Positions 1 to 5,990 of a stretch of 7,300 nt of DNA are shown here, piece after piece. Positions within the stretch are counted from its first letter, which is position 1, and every line of letters starts with the position of its first letter. The stretch lies in assembly GCA_012799845.1 (NCBI GenBank), contig JAAZKL010000409.1, positions 1 through 7,300 on the forward strand. Reading direction: 5' to 3'. Below the pieces are notes generated by a model. That model saw nothing but the letters and a program-made list of their open reading frames with translations, had not been told where the DNA came from and did no database searches. The stretch comes from Clostridiaceae bacterium (GTDB lineage: Bacteria > Bacillota > Clostridia > Acetivibrionales > DTU013). Position numbers and translations under genes: made by a program.

Positions 1-168
1 ATTGATCCTATCATTCTCGATATCTGCCATTTAGGGTCGACGATTGATCCTGTCATTCTCGATATCTGCCATTTAGGGTCGACGATTGATCCTGTCATTC
101 TCAATATTTGCCATTCAGGATCAGCGATTGATCCTCTCTTCATCAACGTCTGCCGTTCAGGTCTGCAG
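1..168. repeat. 42-bp tandem repeat, about four copies, decaying rightwards
   Basis: Units lie at 1-42, 43-84, 85-126 and 127-168. Copies 1 and 2 differ at one base, copies 2 and 3 at about six, and copy 4 is strongly diverged, so the array decays from left to right. It probably continues beyond the left edge. Each unit junction carries a small inverted repeat, AGGRTC-N7-GATCCT (33-51, 75-93, 117-135). The same design recurs outside the period at 182-200. The unit length is 14 codons, and one frame on each strand stays open through the array. A 12-bp direct repeat, GATCCTGCTGAA, follows at 195-206 and 207-218. The units are too similar along their whole length and lack unique spacers, so this is not CRISPR. 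Confidence 0.9.
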
Positions 169-258
169 GCTGCTGTCCGGAAGGATCCCGAACCGATCCT
201 GCTGAAGATCCTGCTGAACGTGCACAGCCCGCGCATCAAGTGTTTTGACAATATATGA
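1..258 (+). other. Open frame through the 42-bp repeat, coding status unresolved
   Basis: Frame 1 is open from the left edge to a TGA at 256-258, giving about 85 codons without a visible start. It encodes 14-residue repeats of the form IDPVILDICHLGST, then a unique tail ending near KCFDNI. The stop lies between the -35 and -10 boxes of the next promoter. The minus strand is also open from an ATG at 236-234 to the edge, with repeats like GSIVDPKWQISRMT, but no ribosome binding site precedes that ATG. A repeat length divisible by three makes open frames on both strands unsurprising, so this could be the tail of a repeat protein or plain spacer DNA. Confidence 0.25.
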
Positions 259-272
259 ATCCATGCTATAAT
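245..272 (+). promoter_or_regulatory. Sigma-A-type promoter for the SEC-C gene
   Basis: There is a perfect -35 TTGACA at 245-250, a 16-bp spacer and a perfect -10 TATAAT at 267-272. The -10 is preceded by TGC, forming an extended -10 element. Transcription should begin near 279, giving a leader of about 47 nt before the ATG at 326. This is the strongest promoter match in the window. Confidence 0.88.
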
Positions 273-325
273 ACATTTTAAAATGATAAATTTACCTTTT
301 ATACCGATGGAGAAGGAGCACAAAG

Positions 326-832
326 ATGGGACTGTACGAACAGTGGAAAAATTCTGTGGAAGGTCTTGCGACTCCGCAGCAACAAAACGTATTCTGGGCA
401 GGTTACTTTGAGAAGGAAAAGGAAAATTACCGCTGCATACTGGAGAAGCGCATTGAGAAGCTTGAGGGCAAACTGAAGGATCTGGCAAGTGGATTCGGGA
501 TGGATACTGTAACATTTACCGGTTTTCTTGATGGGATAAACACAAGCCTTAAGGAGCAGGTGGATCTTGATTCGCTGGAAGAGGAAACAGAGCTGTCGGT
601 GGAAATAGATTTTGAGAAGCTTTACTGGAACATGCACGAGGCAAGGGCGGACTGGCTGTACAACCTGGAGGAATGGGACGGCATCCTTTCGGAGGAGAGG
701 AGAAGAGAGCTGACAAAGGAATTCAGGCTGTCAAAGATGGCGGTAAGCGACAAGGTGGGCAGGAACGATCCGTGCCCCTGCGGGAGCGGCAAAAAATACA
801 AGAAGTGCTGCGGCGCCAATCAAGCCGGTTAG
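326..832 (+). CDS. SEC-C motif (SecA-type zinc-binding) protein, small
   Basis: This 168-residue soluble protein ends in a textbook SEC-C zinc motif. At residues 145-163 the pattern [19 protein letters not shown] supplies ligands C150, C152, C161 and C162. In SecA the same motif binds zinc and contacts SecB and ribosomes; in small stand-alone proteins its partner is usually unknown. The N-terminal part (1-143) is acidic and helical, with a charged stretch around 27-55 that could be a short coiled coil. I recognise no catalytic motif there. There is no signal peptide or membrane segment. The start is fixed by AGAAGGAG at 311-318, 7 nt before the ATG, and by the strong promoter upstream. It appears monocistronic. 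Family membership is clear from the motif; the cellular role is not. Confidence 0.88.
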
Positions 833-878
833 GTATTCTTTGGGATATGTAAGGGAAGCCTGATTATGGCGGCGAAAC

Positions 879-1173
879 GGAAACCCATATGAGAGCCGGG
901 ATCGCCGCGTGAAAACATGAAAAATGAAAACGCTGTATGGGAAGCGGAAATACCGCGTGAAAACATGAAAAATGAAAACACCGAATGAGAAACGGAAACA
1001 CCGCATAAAAAGCAGAGTTATCGAAGGAGAAACGGCATCACCGTAAGAAAAGCGAAATTACCGAATGAGAAACGCAATCACGACATGAAACACTTAAACA
1101 CCGCATGAAAAATGGGACCGCTGCTTGCGGACCGGAATCAAGCGTAAAAACGCGATCATCGCATAAAAATAAC
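879..1173. repeat. Degenerate ~20-bp tandem array with a 48-bp higher-order unit
   Basis: This fills most of the 390-bp gene-free stretch between 832 and icd. Two 48-bp copies (898-945 and 946-993, about nine differences) share a perfect 27-bp core at 905-931 and 953-979. They continue into 20-bp units starting at 994, 1014, 1034, 1054, 1074, 1094, 1114 and 1134, roughly GGAATCACCGCATGAAAAAC, plus a shifted unit at 1154. The 48-bp unit looks like one 29-bp variant plus one 19-bp variant of the same element. Units differ everywhere, without conserved repeats separated by unique spacers, so this is a decaying minisatellite rather than CRISPR. The minus strand is open for part of it (to 1006) as a 16-residue aromatic repeat, which I regard as spurious. 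Positions 833-878 show no feature I can name. Confidence 0.85.
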
Positions 1174-1216
1174 AGTTATGTCAAAATAACAGGATAACAG
1201 GCATAACTGGAATAAC
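1152..1216. promoter_or_regulatory. Palindrome pair and ATAAC cluster before icd
   Basis: Two hyphenated palindromes stand 17 bp apart: GCGATCATCGC at 1152-1162 and ATAACAGTTAT at 1169-1179. The pentamer ATAAC occurs five times, at 1169, 1186, 1194, 1203 and 1212, the last four spaced 8-9 bp apart. The cluster ends immediately before the icd ribosome binding site. Such an arrangement could be an operator, but it could equally be a low-complexity extension of the preceding repeat array. I found no convincing -35/-10 pair for icd here. Confidence 0.4.
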
Positions 1217-1234
1217 GAAAGGATGGCATGGCAA

Positions 1235-2461
1235 ATGGCTGAGAAAATCAAAATGCAAAACCCTATTGTTGAGATGGACGGGGACGAAATGACCAGGATC
1301 ATCTGGAAGCTTATTAAGGATGAACTGTTGGCCCCATATATAGAACTGAACACAGAATATTACGACCTCGGTCTCAAGCACCGCGACGAAACTGACGACC
1401 AGGTTACCATCGACGCTGCGATGGCGACTAAAAAGCACAGGGTCGCCGTCAAGTGTGCGACGATCACACCCAATGCGCAGAGGGTGGAGGAGTATAGCCT
1501 CAAACAGATGTGGAAAAGCCCCAACGGGACCATCAGGGCAATACTTGACGGCACGGTGTTCAGGGCTCCCATCATCGTGAAGGGAATAAGTCCTTTCGTC
1601 AGGACGTGGAAGAAGCCTATAACCCTGGCAAGGCACGCCTACGGCGACATCTATAAAAACCTGGAGTACCGCGCAGAGGGACCGGGTACGGCCGAACTGG
1701 TTTACAGGAACCAGGACGGGACCGAGGTCTTCCGCGAGACTATCCATGAGTTCAAAGGACCGGGCGTCCTGATGGGCATGCATAACACCGATGAATCCAT
1801 ACAAAGCTTTGCCAGGGCATGCTTCAATTATGCCCTGGAAGTCAGGCAGGACCTGTGGTTCGCAACAAAGGACACTATTTCGAAGAAATATGACCATACC
1901 TTCAAAGATATTTTCCAGGACTTGTACGATAAAGAGTACAGCGAGAAGTTCAAAGAGGCTGGCATCGAGTACTTCTACACGCTTATCGATGACGCGGTTG
2001 CCAGGGTCATCAGGTCGGAAGGCGGCATGATCTGGGCATGCAAGAATTACGACGGCGACGTGATGTCCGATATGGTAGCCTCGGCATACGGGAGCCTGGC
2101 GATGATGACATCGGTCCTGGTATCGCCTGACGGCTGCTATGAGTACGAGGCAGCCCACGGTACGGTTACAAGGCATTACTACAAACACCTTAAGGGAGAG
2201 GAAACATCGACCAATTCGATGGCGACGCTCTTTGCCTGGACAGGAGCGCTCAGGAAACGGGGCGAACTTGACGGGAACGATGAACTCGTCAGCTTTGCCA
2301 ATGACCTTGAGACCGCTGCCATCAGAACGATAGAAGAAGGTGTGATGACAAGGGATCTGGCAGGCCTCTCCGTGCTGGAAAACAAGACGGTCGTAAACAC
2401 CTCAGGGTTCCTCAGAGAAGTCCGCAAACGCCTTGATTCGATACTTTTCGAAAGGAAGTAG
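1235..2461 (+). CDS. icd: NADP-dependent isocitrate dehydrogenase, eukaryotic-type (subfamily II)
   Basis: It catalyses oxidative decarboxylation of isocitrate to 2-oxoglutarate with NADP+ and Mg2+/Mn2+, supplying 2-oxoglutarate for glutamate synthesis. The sequence closely follows the homodimeric type of human IDH1/IDH2. Numbering from the upstream ATG at 1223 (subtract 4 for the chosen start), the isocitrate-binding residues are S99, N101, R105, R114 and R137, the last in ARHAYGD and equivalent to human IDH1 R132. Catalytic Y144 and K216 and metal ligands near D256, D279 and D283 are present. AHGTVTRH near 311-318 carries the R and H that select NADP over NAD. Two in-frame ATGs compete: at 1223 the GAAAGG abuts the codon, whereas the ATG at 1235 lies 11 nt after GAAAGGA and gives MAEKIKMQNPIVEMDGDEMT, which matches the usual family start, so I chose 1235 (408 residues). 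The gene is probably cotranscribed with the downstream membrane gene. Confidence 0.95.
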   Translation: MAEKIKMQNPIVEMDGDEMTRIIWKLIKDELLAPYIELNTEYYDLGLKHRDETDDQVTIDAAMATKKHRVAVKCATITPNAQRVEEYSLKQMWKSPNGTIRAILDGTVFRAPIIVKGISPFVRTWKKPITLARHAYGDIYKNLEYRAEGPGTAELVYRNQDGTEVFRETIHEFKGPGVLMGMHNTDESIQSFARACFNYALEVRQDLWFATKDTISKKYDHTFKDIFQDLYDKEYSEKFKEAGIEYFYTLIDDAVARVIRSEGGMIWACKNYDGDVMSDMVASAYGSLAMMTSVLVSPDGCYEYEAAHGTVTRHYYKHLKGEETSTNSMATLFAWTGALRKRGELDGNDELVSFANDLETAAIRTIEEGVMTRDLAGLSVLENKTVVNTSGFLREVRKRLDSILFERK

Positions 2462-2472
2462 GAGTTGGTTTT

Positions 2473-3735
2473 GTGCTGCAGTTGGCAGGTGCGATAGCAG
2501 CAGAGATGCTTAAGGCATTTTTTGCAGATTACTTTTTCCTGTTCATGTGCCTTGTGGTGATAGCTTTCATACGGTCTCATTACCGCATGTATTCAGAGCT
2601 GCAGGAAGAGGTATACAGAAGCGCGAAGTTCAGAGCAAAGTTCAGCCTGAAAGAAACCGCCCAGAGAATAATATTGGCAGGGCTGACCGCAGGTTTTGCC
2701 TCCAGCATGCTTACTGTGGCAGCCGGTGTAACGCTTGAAACAGATACTGTAAGGTATCTGTTTTACATTATGTGCCTGCTGCTGCTTTTCGACCTGAGGT
2801 TCGTGAACTTTCCGTATGCGGCAGGCCTGCTTTCCGCAGCAAGCTACATCTTTGATATTCCGAACGTAAACGTGCCGTCGCTCCTGTGCCTGTCTGCCGT
2901 GATGCTGATGCTTGAAGGGCTGTTGCTCTTTATCAACAGAAGGTTCGGGCACATACCTGTATATATGTATCATGACGGCGAAATAACGGGAGCTTTTCTA
3001 ACAAAAAGATTCTGGGTAATACCGGTCGTGTTTATAACTTACCTGCTGCAGCCGGGAACATTGCTGCCGCAGTCTGCGGCAGGCCTTGCCATGCCGTTCG
3101 GTCCGAAGTCCCTGGCCGGGGCGGCGGGGGCATTGGGGCTCGACTGCCTTATTGCGATGTTGTACCATACCGATGTTTCGATATCGATGCAGCCTGAACA
3201 TAAAGCTGTCAGGAGCGCGGCAACCCTCTTTGCATTCGGCAACGTACTTATGGTACTTGCGCTGATATCAAGAGATGTCGGATGGGTAGGATTGGCGGGC
3301 GCCGTATTGTGCATCATGGGGAGAGAAGGCATATCTGTCTGGTCCGTAATGTCGGAAAAGAGGAAGAGACCGCTGTACAGTGCTGTCAAACGAGGACTGA
3401 GGGTGCTGGATGTGCTTCCGGGGAGCAATGCGCAGTCGATGGGCATGATGAGGGGCGATATCATCCTGGGCATCAACAATATGGATATCCAGACGGAGGA
3501 AGGTATCAACGAGGCGTTGAAAGGATATCCGGTTTACACATGGATCAGGGTGCTAAGGGGGGAAGAGGAAAAGATCCTGGAATACAGATGCTACCCGGAA
3601 GGGTACAACACACTCGGCATCATAACCGTTCCCAGGGAGAGGGAAGTGACTTACCAGATCTCATGGTTCGAACATATGAACATAATCAGAAATATCGTCA
3701 ACCGCTTCAGAAAGGATGTGGACAGACAGGTATAA
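2473..3735 (+). CDS. Polytopic membrane protein with C-terminal PDZ domain (MinJ-like architecture)
   Basis: This protein has 420 residues and starts with GTG. AGGAG at 2460-2464 lies 8 nt before it and overlaps the icd stop, implying translational coupling. Residues 1-285 are largely hydrophobic, with candidate membrane segments near 15-33, 66-86, 95-128 (one or two), 134-153, 180-196, 212-231, 249-266 and 270-284. A basic linker (KRKRP, 296-300) leads to a PDZ domain at about 305-372. It shows the typical VLDVLPGSNAQSMGM then GDIILGINNMDI pattern, which in bacteria binds peptide termini. A charged tail follows. No protease motif is visible, so the PDZ is probably a scaffold. B. subtilis MinJ, a division-site topology protein, has this same plan of several TM helices followed by a PDZ, but I cannot show orthology from sequence alone. 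Pairing with icd is not an obvious functional link. Confidence 0.85.
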   Translation: MLQLAGAIAAEMLKAFFADYFFLFMCLVVIAFIRSHYRMYSELQEEVYRSAKFRAKFSLKETAQRIILAGLTAGFASSMLTVAAGVTLETDTVRYLFYIMCLLLLFDLRFVNFPYAAGLLSAASYIFDIPNVNVPSLLCLSAVMLMLEGLLLFINRRFGHIPVYMYHDGEITGAFLTKRFWVIPVVFITYLLQPGTLLPQSAAGLAMPFGPKSLAGAAGALGLDCLIAMLYHTDVSISMQPEHKAVRSAATLFAFGNVLMVLALISRDVGWVGLAGAVLCIMGREGISVWSVMSEKRKRPLYSAVKRGLRVLDVLPGSNAQSMGMMRGDIILGINNMDIQTEEGINEALKGYPVYTWIRVLRGEEEKILEYRCYPEGYNTLGIITVPREREVTYQISWFEHMNIIRNIVNRFRKDVDRQV

Positions 3736-3744
3736 GTAGATTTG

Positions 3745-3804
3745 CCGGAGCATCCCGATGCGGGTATGTTCCTGATGCATCCTGGTACGGGCATTTTTCT
3801 CCGG
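3745..3804. repeat. 27-bp direct duplication framed by a 6-bp inverted repeat
   Basis: Two adjacent 27-bp copies lie at 3750-3776 and 3777-3803; the first 18 bases are clearly related (GCATCCYGRTRCGGGYAT) and the rest more loosely. CCGGAG at 3745-3750 pairs with CTCCGG at 3799-3804. A TTTTT run at 3794-3798 lies inside this loop rather than after a stem, so it does not make a normal intrinsic terminator. The block starts ten bases after the stop of the PDZ gene. Confidence 0.65.
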
Positions 3805-3828
3805 AAATTATGGAACAGAATTGCGGCG

Positions 3829-3857
3829 ATGACAGTATGTATATTTGCATGTATACT
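3829..3857 (+). promoter_or_regulatory. Probable sigma-A promoter for the ParB-like/BMP gene
   Basis: ATGACA at 3829-3834 (5 of 6 to TTGACA), a 17-bp spacer and TATACT at 3852-3857 (5 of 6 to TATAAT) make a credible pair. Start of transcription would be near 3864. That gives a leader of about 180 nt that contains all of the 21-bp repeats upstream of the ATG at 4047. Confidence 0.55.
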
Positions 3858-3872
3858 TAAAGCATGTACCTT

Positions 3873-3985
3873 ATGTATGCCTAACAATACCGGTATGGAC
3901 GGGGTCCCGACCGGCATGGACGGGGTCCCATACCGGTGTGCGCTGGGACCCGAACGGTATGCACCAGGCCCCATAAGGCATACAT
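3873..3985 (+). promoter_or_regulatory. Structured leader built from ~21-bp repeats
   Basis: Related units begin at 3889 and 3910 (ACCGGYATGGACGGGGTCCC, two bases different over 21), then diverged units at 3931 and 3953. Pairings seen by eye are an outer 9-bp stem, ATGTATGCC (3873-3881) with GGCATACAT (3977-3985); ACCGGTATGG (3889-3898) with CCATACCGGT (3928-3937), 10 perfect bp; and GGGTCCCA (3923-3930) with TGGGACCC (3944-3951), 8 perfect bp. GTATGC (3957-3962) with GCATAC (3978-3983) competes with the outer stem. The two inner stems share 3928-3930 and so are mutually exclusive at full length. No T-run follows any stem. This could be a regulatory leader or only a by-product of repeat palindromy; it matches no riboswitch class I know. 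Confidence 0.5.
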
Positions 3986-4046
3986 GCAAACCCAAATCAG
4001 TATACGTGAAATAATGTCAGCATATATACGGAAAGGGTGAGACTGG

Positions 4047-5927
4047 ATGGACAGAGCGGAAGCAGACAATCACTATACGATAGCCCGAAAGCTGGGGCAG
4101 AAGGAATACTCCCGGAGCGTTTCGAAGGGTATGACCGGGTATCTGCCGGTGTTGGAAGGCATCCTTAAGAATATAGAAATAATCTACGAAATCGACCTTG
4201 GCGTCGTAGAGATCCCGCTGAAAAAAATCGTAGGCACTTACACTAATGCCAGGAGCAGGTCGTTCGCTGTCAACTTCATGCCGCTGATGACCCAGAGGAC
4301 GGAGTTTGCGGCAAAATGGACAGCTTTGTGCGAAGCACATCTGAAAGAGGGTATCAGGGATCCGATCAAGGTGTATGAATACCTCAACTGGTTTTACGTC
4401 GTCGAAGGGAACAAAAGGGTCAGCGTCCTGAAGTACTTTGATGCATATTCCTTCCAGGGCAGGGTCATGAGGCTCGTACCCAAAAGAGATGAGAATGACG
4501 ACAACATATCGATCTATTACGAATTCCTTGACTTCTACAAAAAAACCAACATAAATACGATATGGTTCAGCAAAAGGAATTCCTTCAACAAGCTGCTGGG
4601 ATACCTGGAAAATTTCGAGCCGGACCCGAAGCTGATCGATTACAATAAATACAAATATTTCACCAACTCCATATACCTGCCTTTCAGGAAAATATACCTC
4701 GAACTGGGCGGCCAGGAGCTTCCCATCACCACAGGCGACGCATTCCTGGAATACATAACCGTATACGGCTTGCCGAAGGAGATAGACGAGGAAAAGGTGA
4801 GGGCAAGAATAAGCAGCCTGCTCATAGAACTGGACCAGATGAGCAGCAGCAAGCCCGTTGACATCCAGACCGTGCCCATGGAAACCGGCGAAGGCCTGAT
4901 CTCGACGCTGACAGCGTTCGTAATGCCGAAGAAGACCCTGAAGGTCGCGTTCGTGTATGCGAAGGATACGAAGAGCTCAAGCTGGACTTATGCCCAGGAG
5001 ATGGGCAGGCTCCATGTGAGCAAGGTTTTCGACGATGCGATAAGCACGTCGTATGTGGACAACGTGCCTGAAACGGCAGAAGCTTATGATGTGCTGAAAA
5101 AGCTGGCGCAGGACGGCAATGACGTGGTGTTCGTGACGAGCCCCGCCTTTATCAATGCGACGCTGAAGGCGGCAATGGTGTTTCCCGGAACGAAGTTCCT
5201 CAACTGTTCCGAGACCCATTCATACAAGCATGTGAACACATATTTCGGAAGGATGTATGAACCCAGGTTCCTTGCAGGGATCGCCGCCGGAGCGGTAACA
5301 AAAACGAACCTGCTCGGATATGTCGGAACGCTGCCGGTCCCGGGAGTGATAAACGGCATCAACTCCTTTGCCCTCGGCGCCCGGATGGTCAACCCGGATG
5401 CCAGGGTCAGGGCGGTGTTCCTGAACCGGTGGGACGATGCACGTGAAGCGGAAGCGGCCAGTGGATCCCTTATACGCCAGGGCTGTGACGTGATCTCGCA
5501 TCATGACACGCTGTCAGACAGGTCGGTCACAAGCGAATATGGCGTATATGCGGCTGCCATAGGAGAGGATGGCCTGATACATGAACATATCGCGGCGCCT
5601 GTCTGGAACTGGGGCATATTCTACGAGAAAATGCTCCACAATCTCATGAAGAGTGCCCGGAGGCCTGCCGGACCTGGCCAGAAGGTGATCAACTTCTGGT
5701 GGGGAATGGATTCAGGGATCGTGGACTTCTTCTACTCAAGAAGGCTCGTACCTCCGGAGACCCAGAAGCTCCTGGACTTCATGATAAAGATGATCAGCAG
5801 CGGGCTCTACCACCCGTTTACCGGGCCAATATACGGCCAGGACGGCTCCCTTAAGGTCAAGAAAGGCGAAGTGGCCACCCGCGAGCAGATCATAAACATG
5901 GATTGGTTCGTAAATGTGGTTGAATGA
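4047..5927 (+). CDS. ParB-like N-terminal region fused to a BMP/PnrA-type ligand-binding domain
   Basis: The protein has 626 residues, and GGTGA at 4036-4040 sits 6 nt before the ATG. Residues 50-135 resemble a ParB/sulfiredoxin-like domain: EIPLKKIV (55-62), then DPIKVYEYLNWFYVVEGNKR (105-124), matching the usual PIxV-x-(Y)xVVxGxRR signature, with V125 and K129 beyond. Residues 136-295 form a linker region I do not recognise. From 298 to about 600 the protein follows the BMP family (basic membrane protein; PnrA/Med relatives that bind nucleosides): LKVAFVYAKD, VVFVTSPAF (360-368), RFLAGIAAGAVTKTNLLGYVG (407-427), a GINSFALGARMVNPDARV stretch (437-454), and GCDVISHHDT (479-488). There is no signal peptide, lipobox or membrane helix, so it should be cytoplasmic, unlike transport BMP lipoproteins, and no permease or ATPase gene is adjacent. 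I infer a ligand-sensing role; DNA, CTP or nuclease activity of the N-terminus is unproven. Confidence 0.85.
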   Translation: MDRAEADNHYTIARKLGQKEYSRSVSKGMTGYLPVLEGILKNIEIIYEIDLGVVEIPLKKIVGTYTNARSRSFAVNFMPLMTQRTEFAAKWTALCEAHLKEGIRDPIKVYEYLNWFYVVEGNKRVSVLKYFDAYSFQGRVMRLVPKRDENDDNISIYYEFLDFYKKTNINTIWFSKRNSFNKLLGYLENFEPDPKLIDYNKYKYFTNSIYLPFRKIYLELGGQELPITTGDAFLEYITVYGLPKEIDEEKVRARISSLLIELDQMSSSKPVDIQTVPMETGEGLISTLTAFVMPKKTLKVAFVYAKDTKSSSWTYAQEMGRLHVSKVFDDAISTSYVDNVPETAEAYDVLKKLAQDGNDVVFVTSPAFINATLKAAMVFPGTKFLNCSETHSYKHVNTYFGRMYEPRFLAGIAAGAVTKTNLLGYVGTLPVPGVINGINSFALGARMVNPDARVRAVFLNRWDDAREAEAASGSLIRQGCDVISHHDTLSDRSVTSEYGVYAAAIGEDGLIHEHIAAPVWNWGIFYEKMLHNLMKSARRPAGPGQKVINFWWGMDSGIVDFFYSRRLVPPETQKLLDFMIKMISSGLYHPFTGPIYGQDGSLKVKKGEVATREQIINMDWFVNVVE

Positions 5928-5947
5928 GAAGCAAAAGTTGTCAGGGG

Positions 5948-5973
5948 GACGATCCTGTAAGACGATCCCGTAA
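5948..5973. repeat. 13-bp direct repeat between convergent genes
   Basis: GACGATCCTGTAA (5948-5960) is followed directly by GACGATCCCGTAA (5961-5973), then AAGGGACGGTTCTG. Weak hairpins are possible (CCGT with ACGG, TCCC with GGGA), but there is no T-run for either strand. The convergent genes on both sides therefore lack a recognisable intrinsic terminator here. Confidence 0.7.
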
Positions 5974-5990
5974 AAGGGACGGTTCTGCAG

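Noticed and set aside
1..168. CRISPR array
   Set aside because: Whole 42-bp units repeat head to tail; there are no unique spacers between conserved repeats, and no cas genes are near.
731..1006. Minus-strand frame with a 16-residue aromatic repeat
   Set aside because: It is a translation of the 48-bp repeat running into the antisense of the SEC-C gene; no ribosome binding site or domain.
1186..1201. Homing endonuclease-like site around ATAACAGG
   Set aside because: Only a short pentamer/heptamer core resembles known sites; the copies are part of a local ATAAC cluster and no endonuclease gene is present.
1181..2188. Long minus-strand open frame of 335 codons inside icd
   Set aside because: It is antisense to a clearly conserved IDH coding sequence, has no ribosome binding site or family signature, and follows from the codon composition of icd.
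3745..3804. Intrinsic terminator after the PDZ gene
   Set aside because: The TTTTT run lies within the loop of the CCGGAG/CTCCGG stem, and no GC-rich stem ends directly before it.
3742..4014. Plus-strand frame of 90 codons with 9- and 7-residue repeats
   Set aside because: It starts at a TTG with no ribosome binding site and merely translates the 27-bp and 21-bp repeats; a promoter lies inside it.
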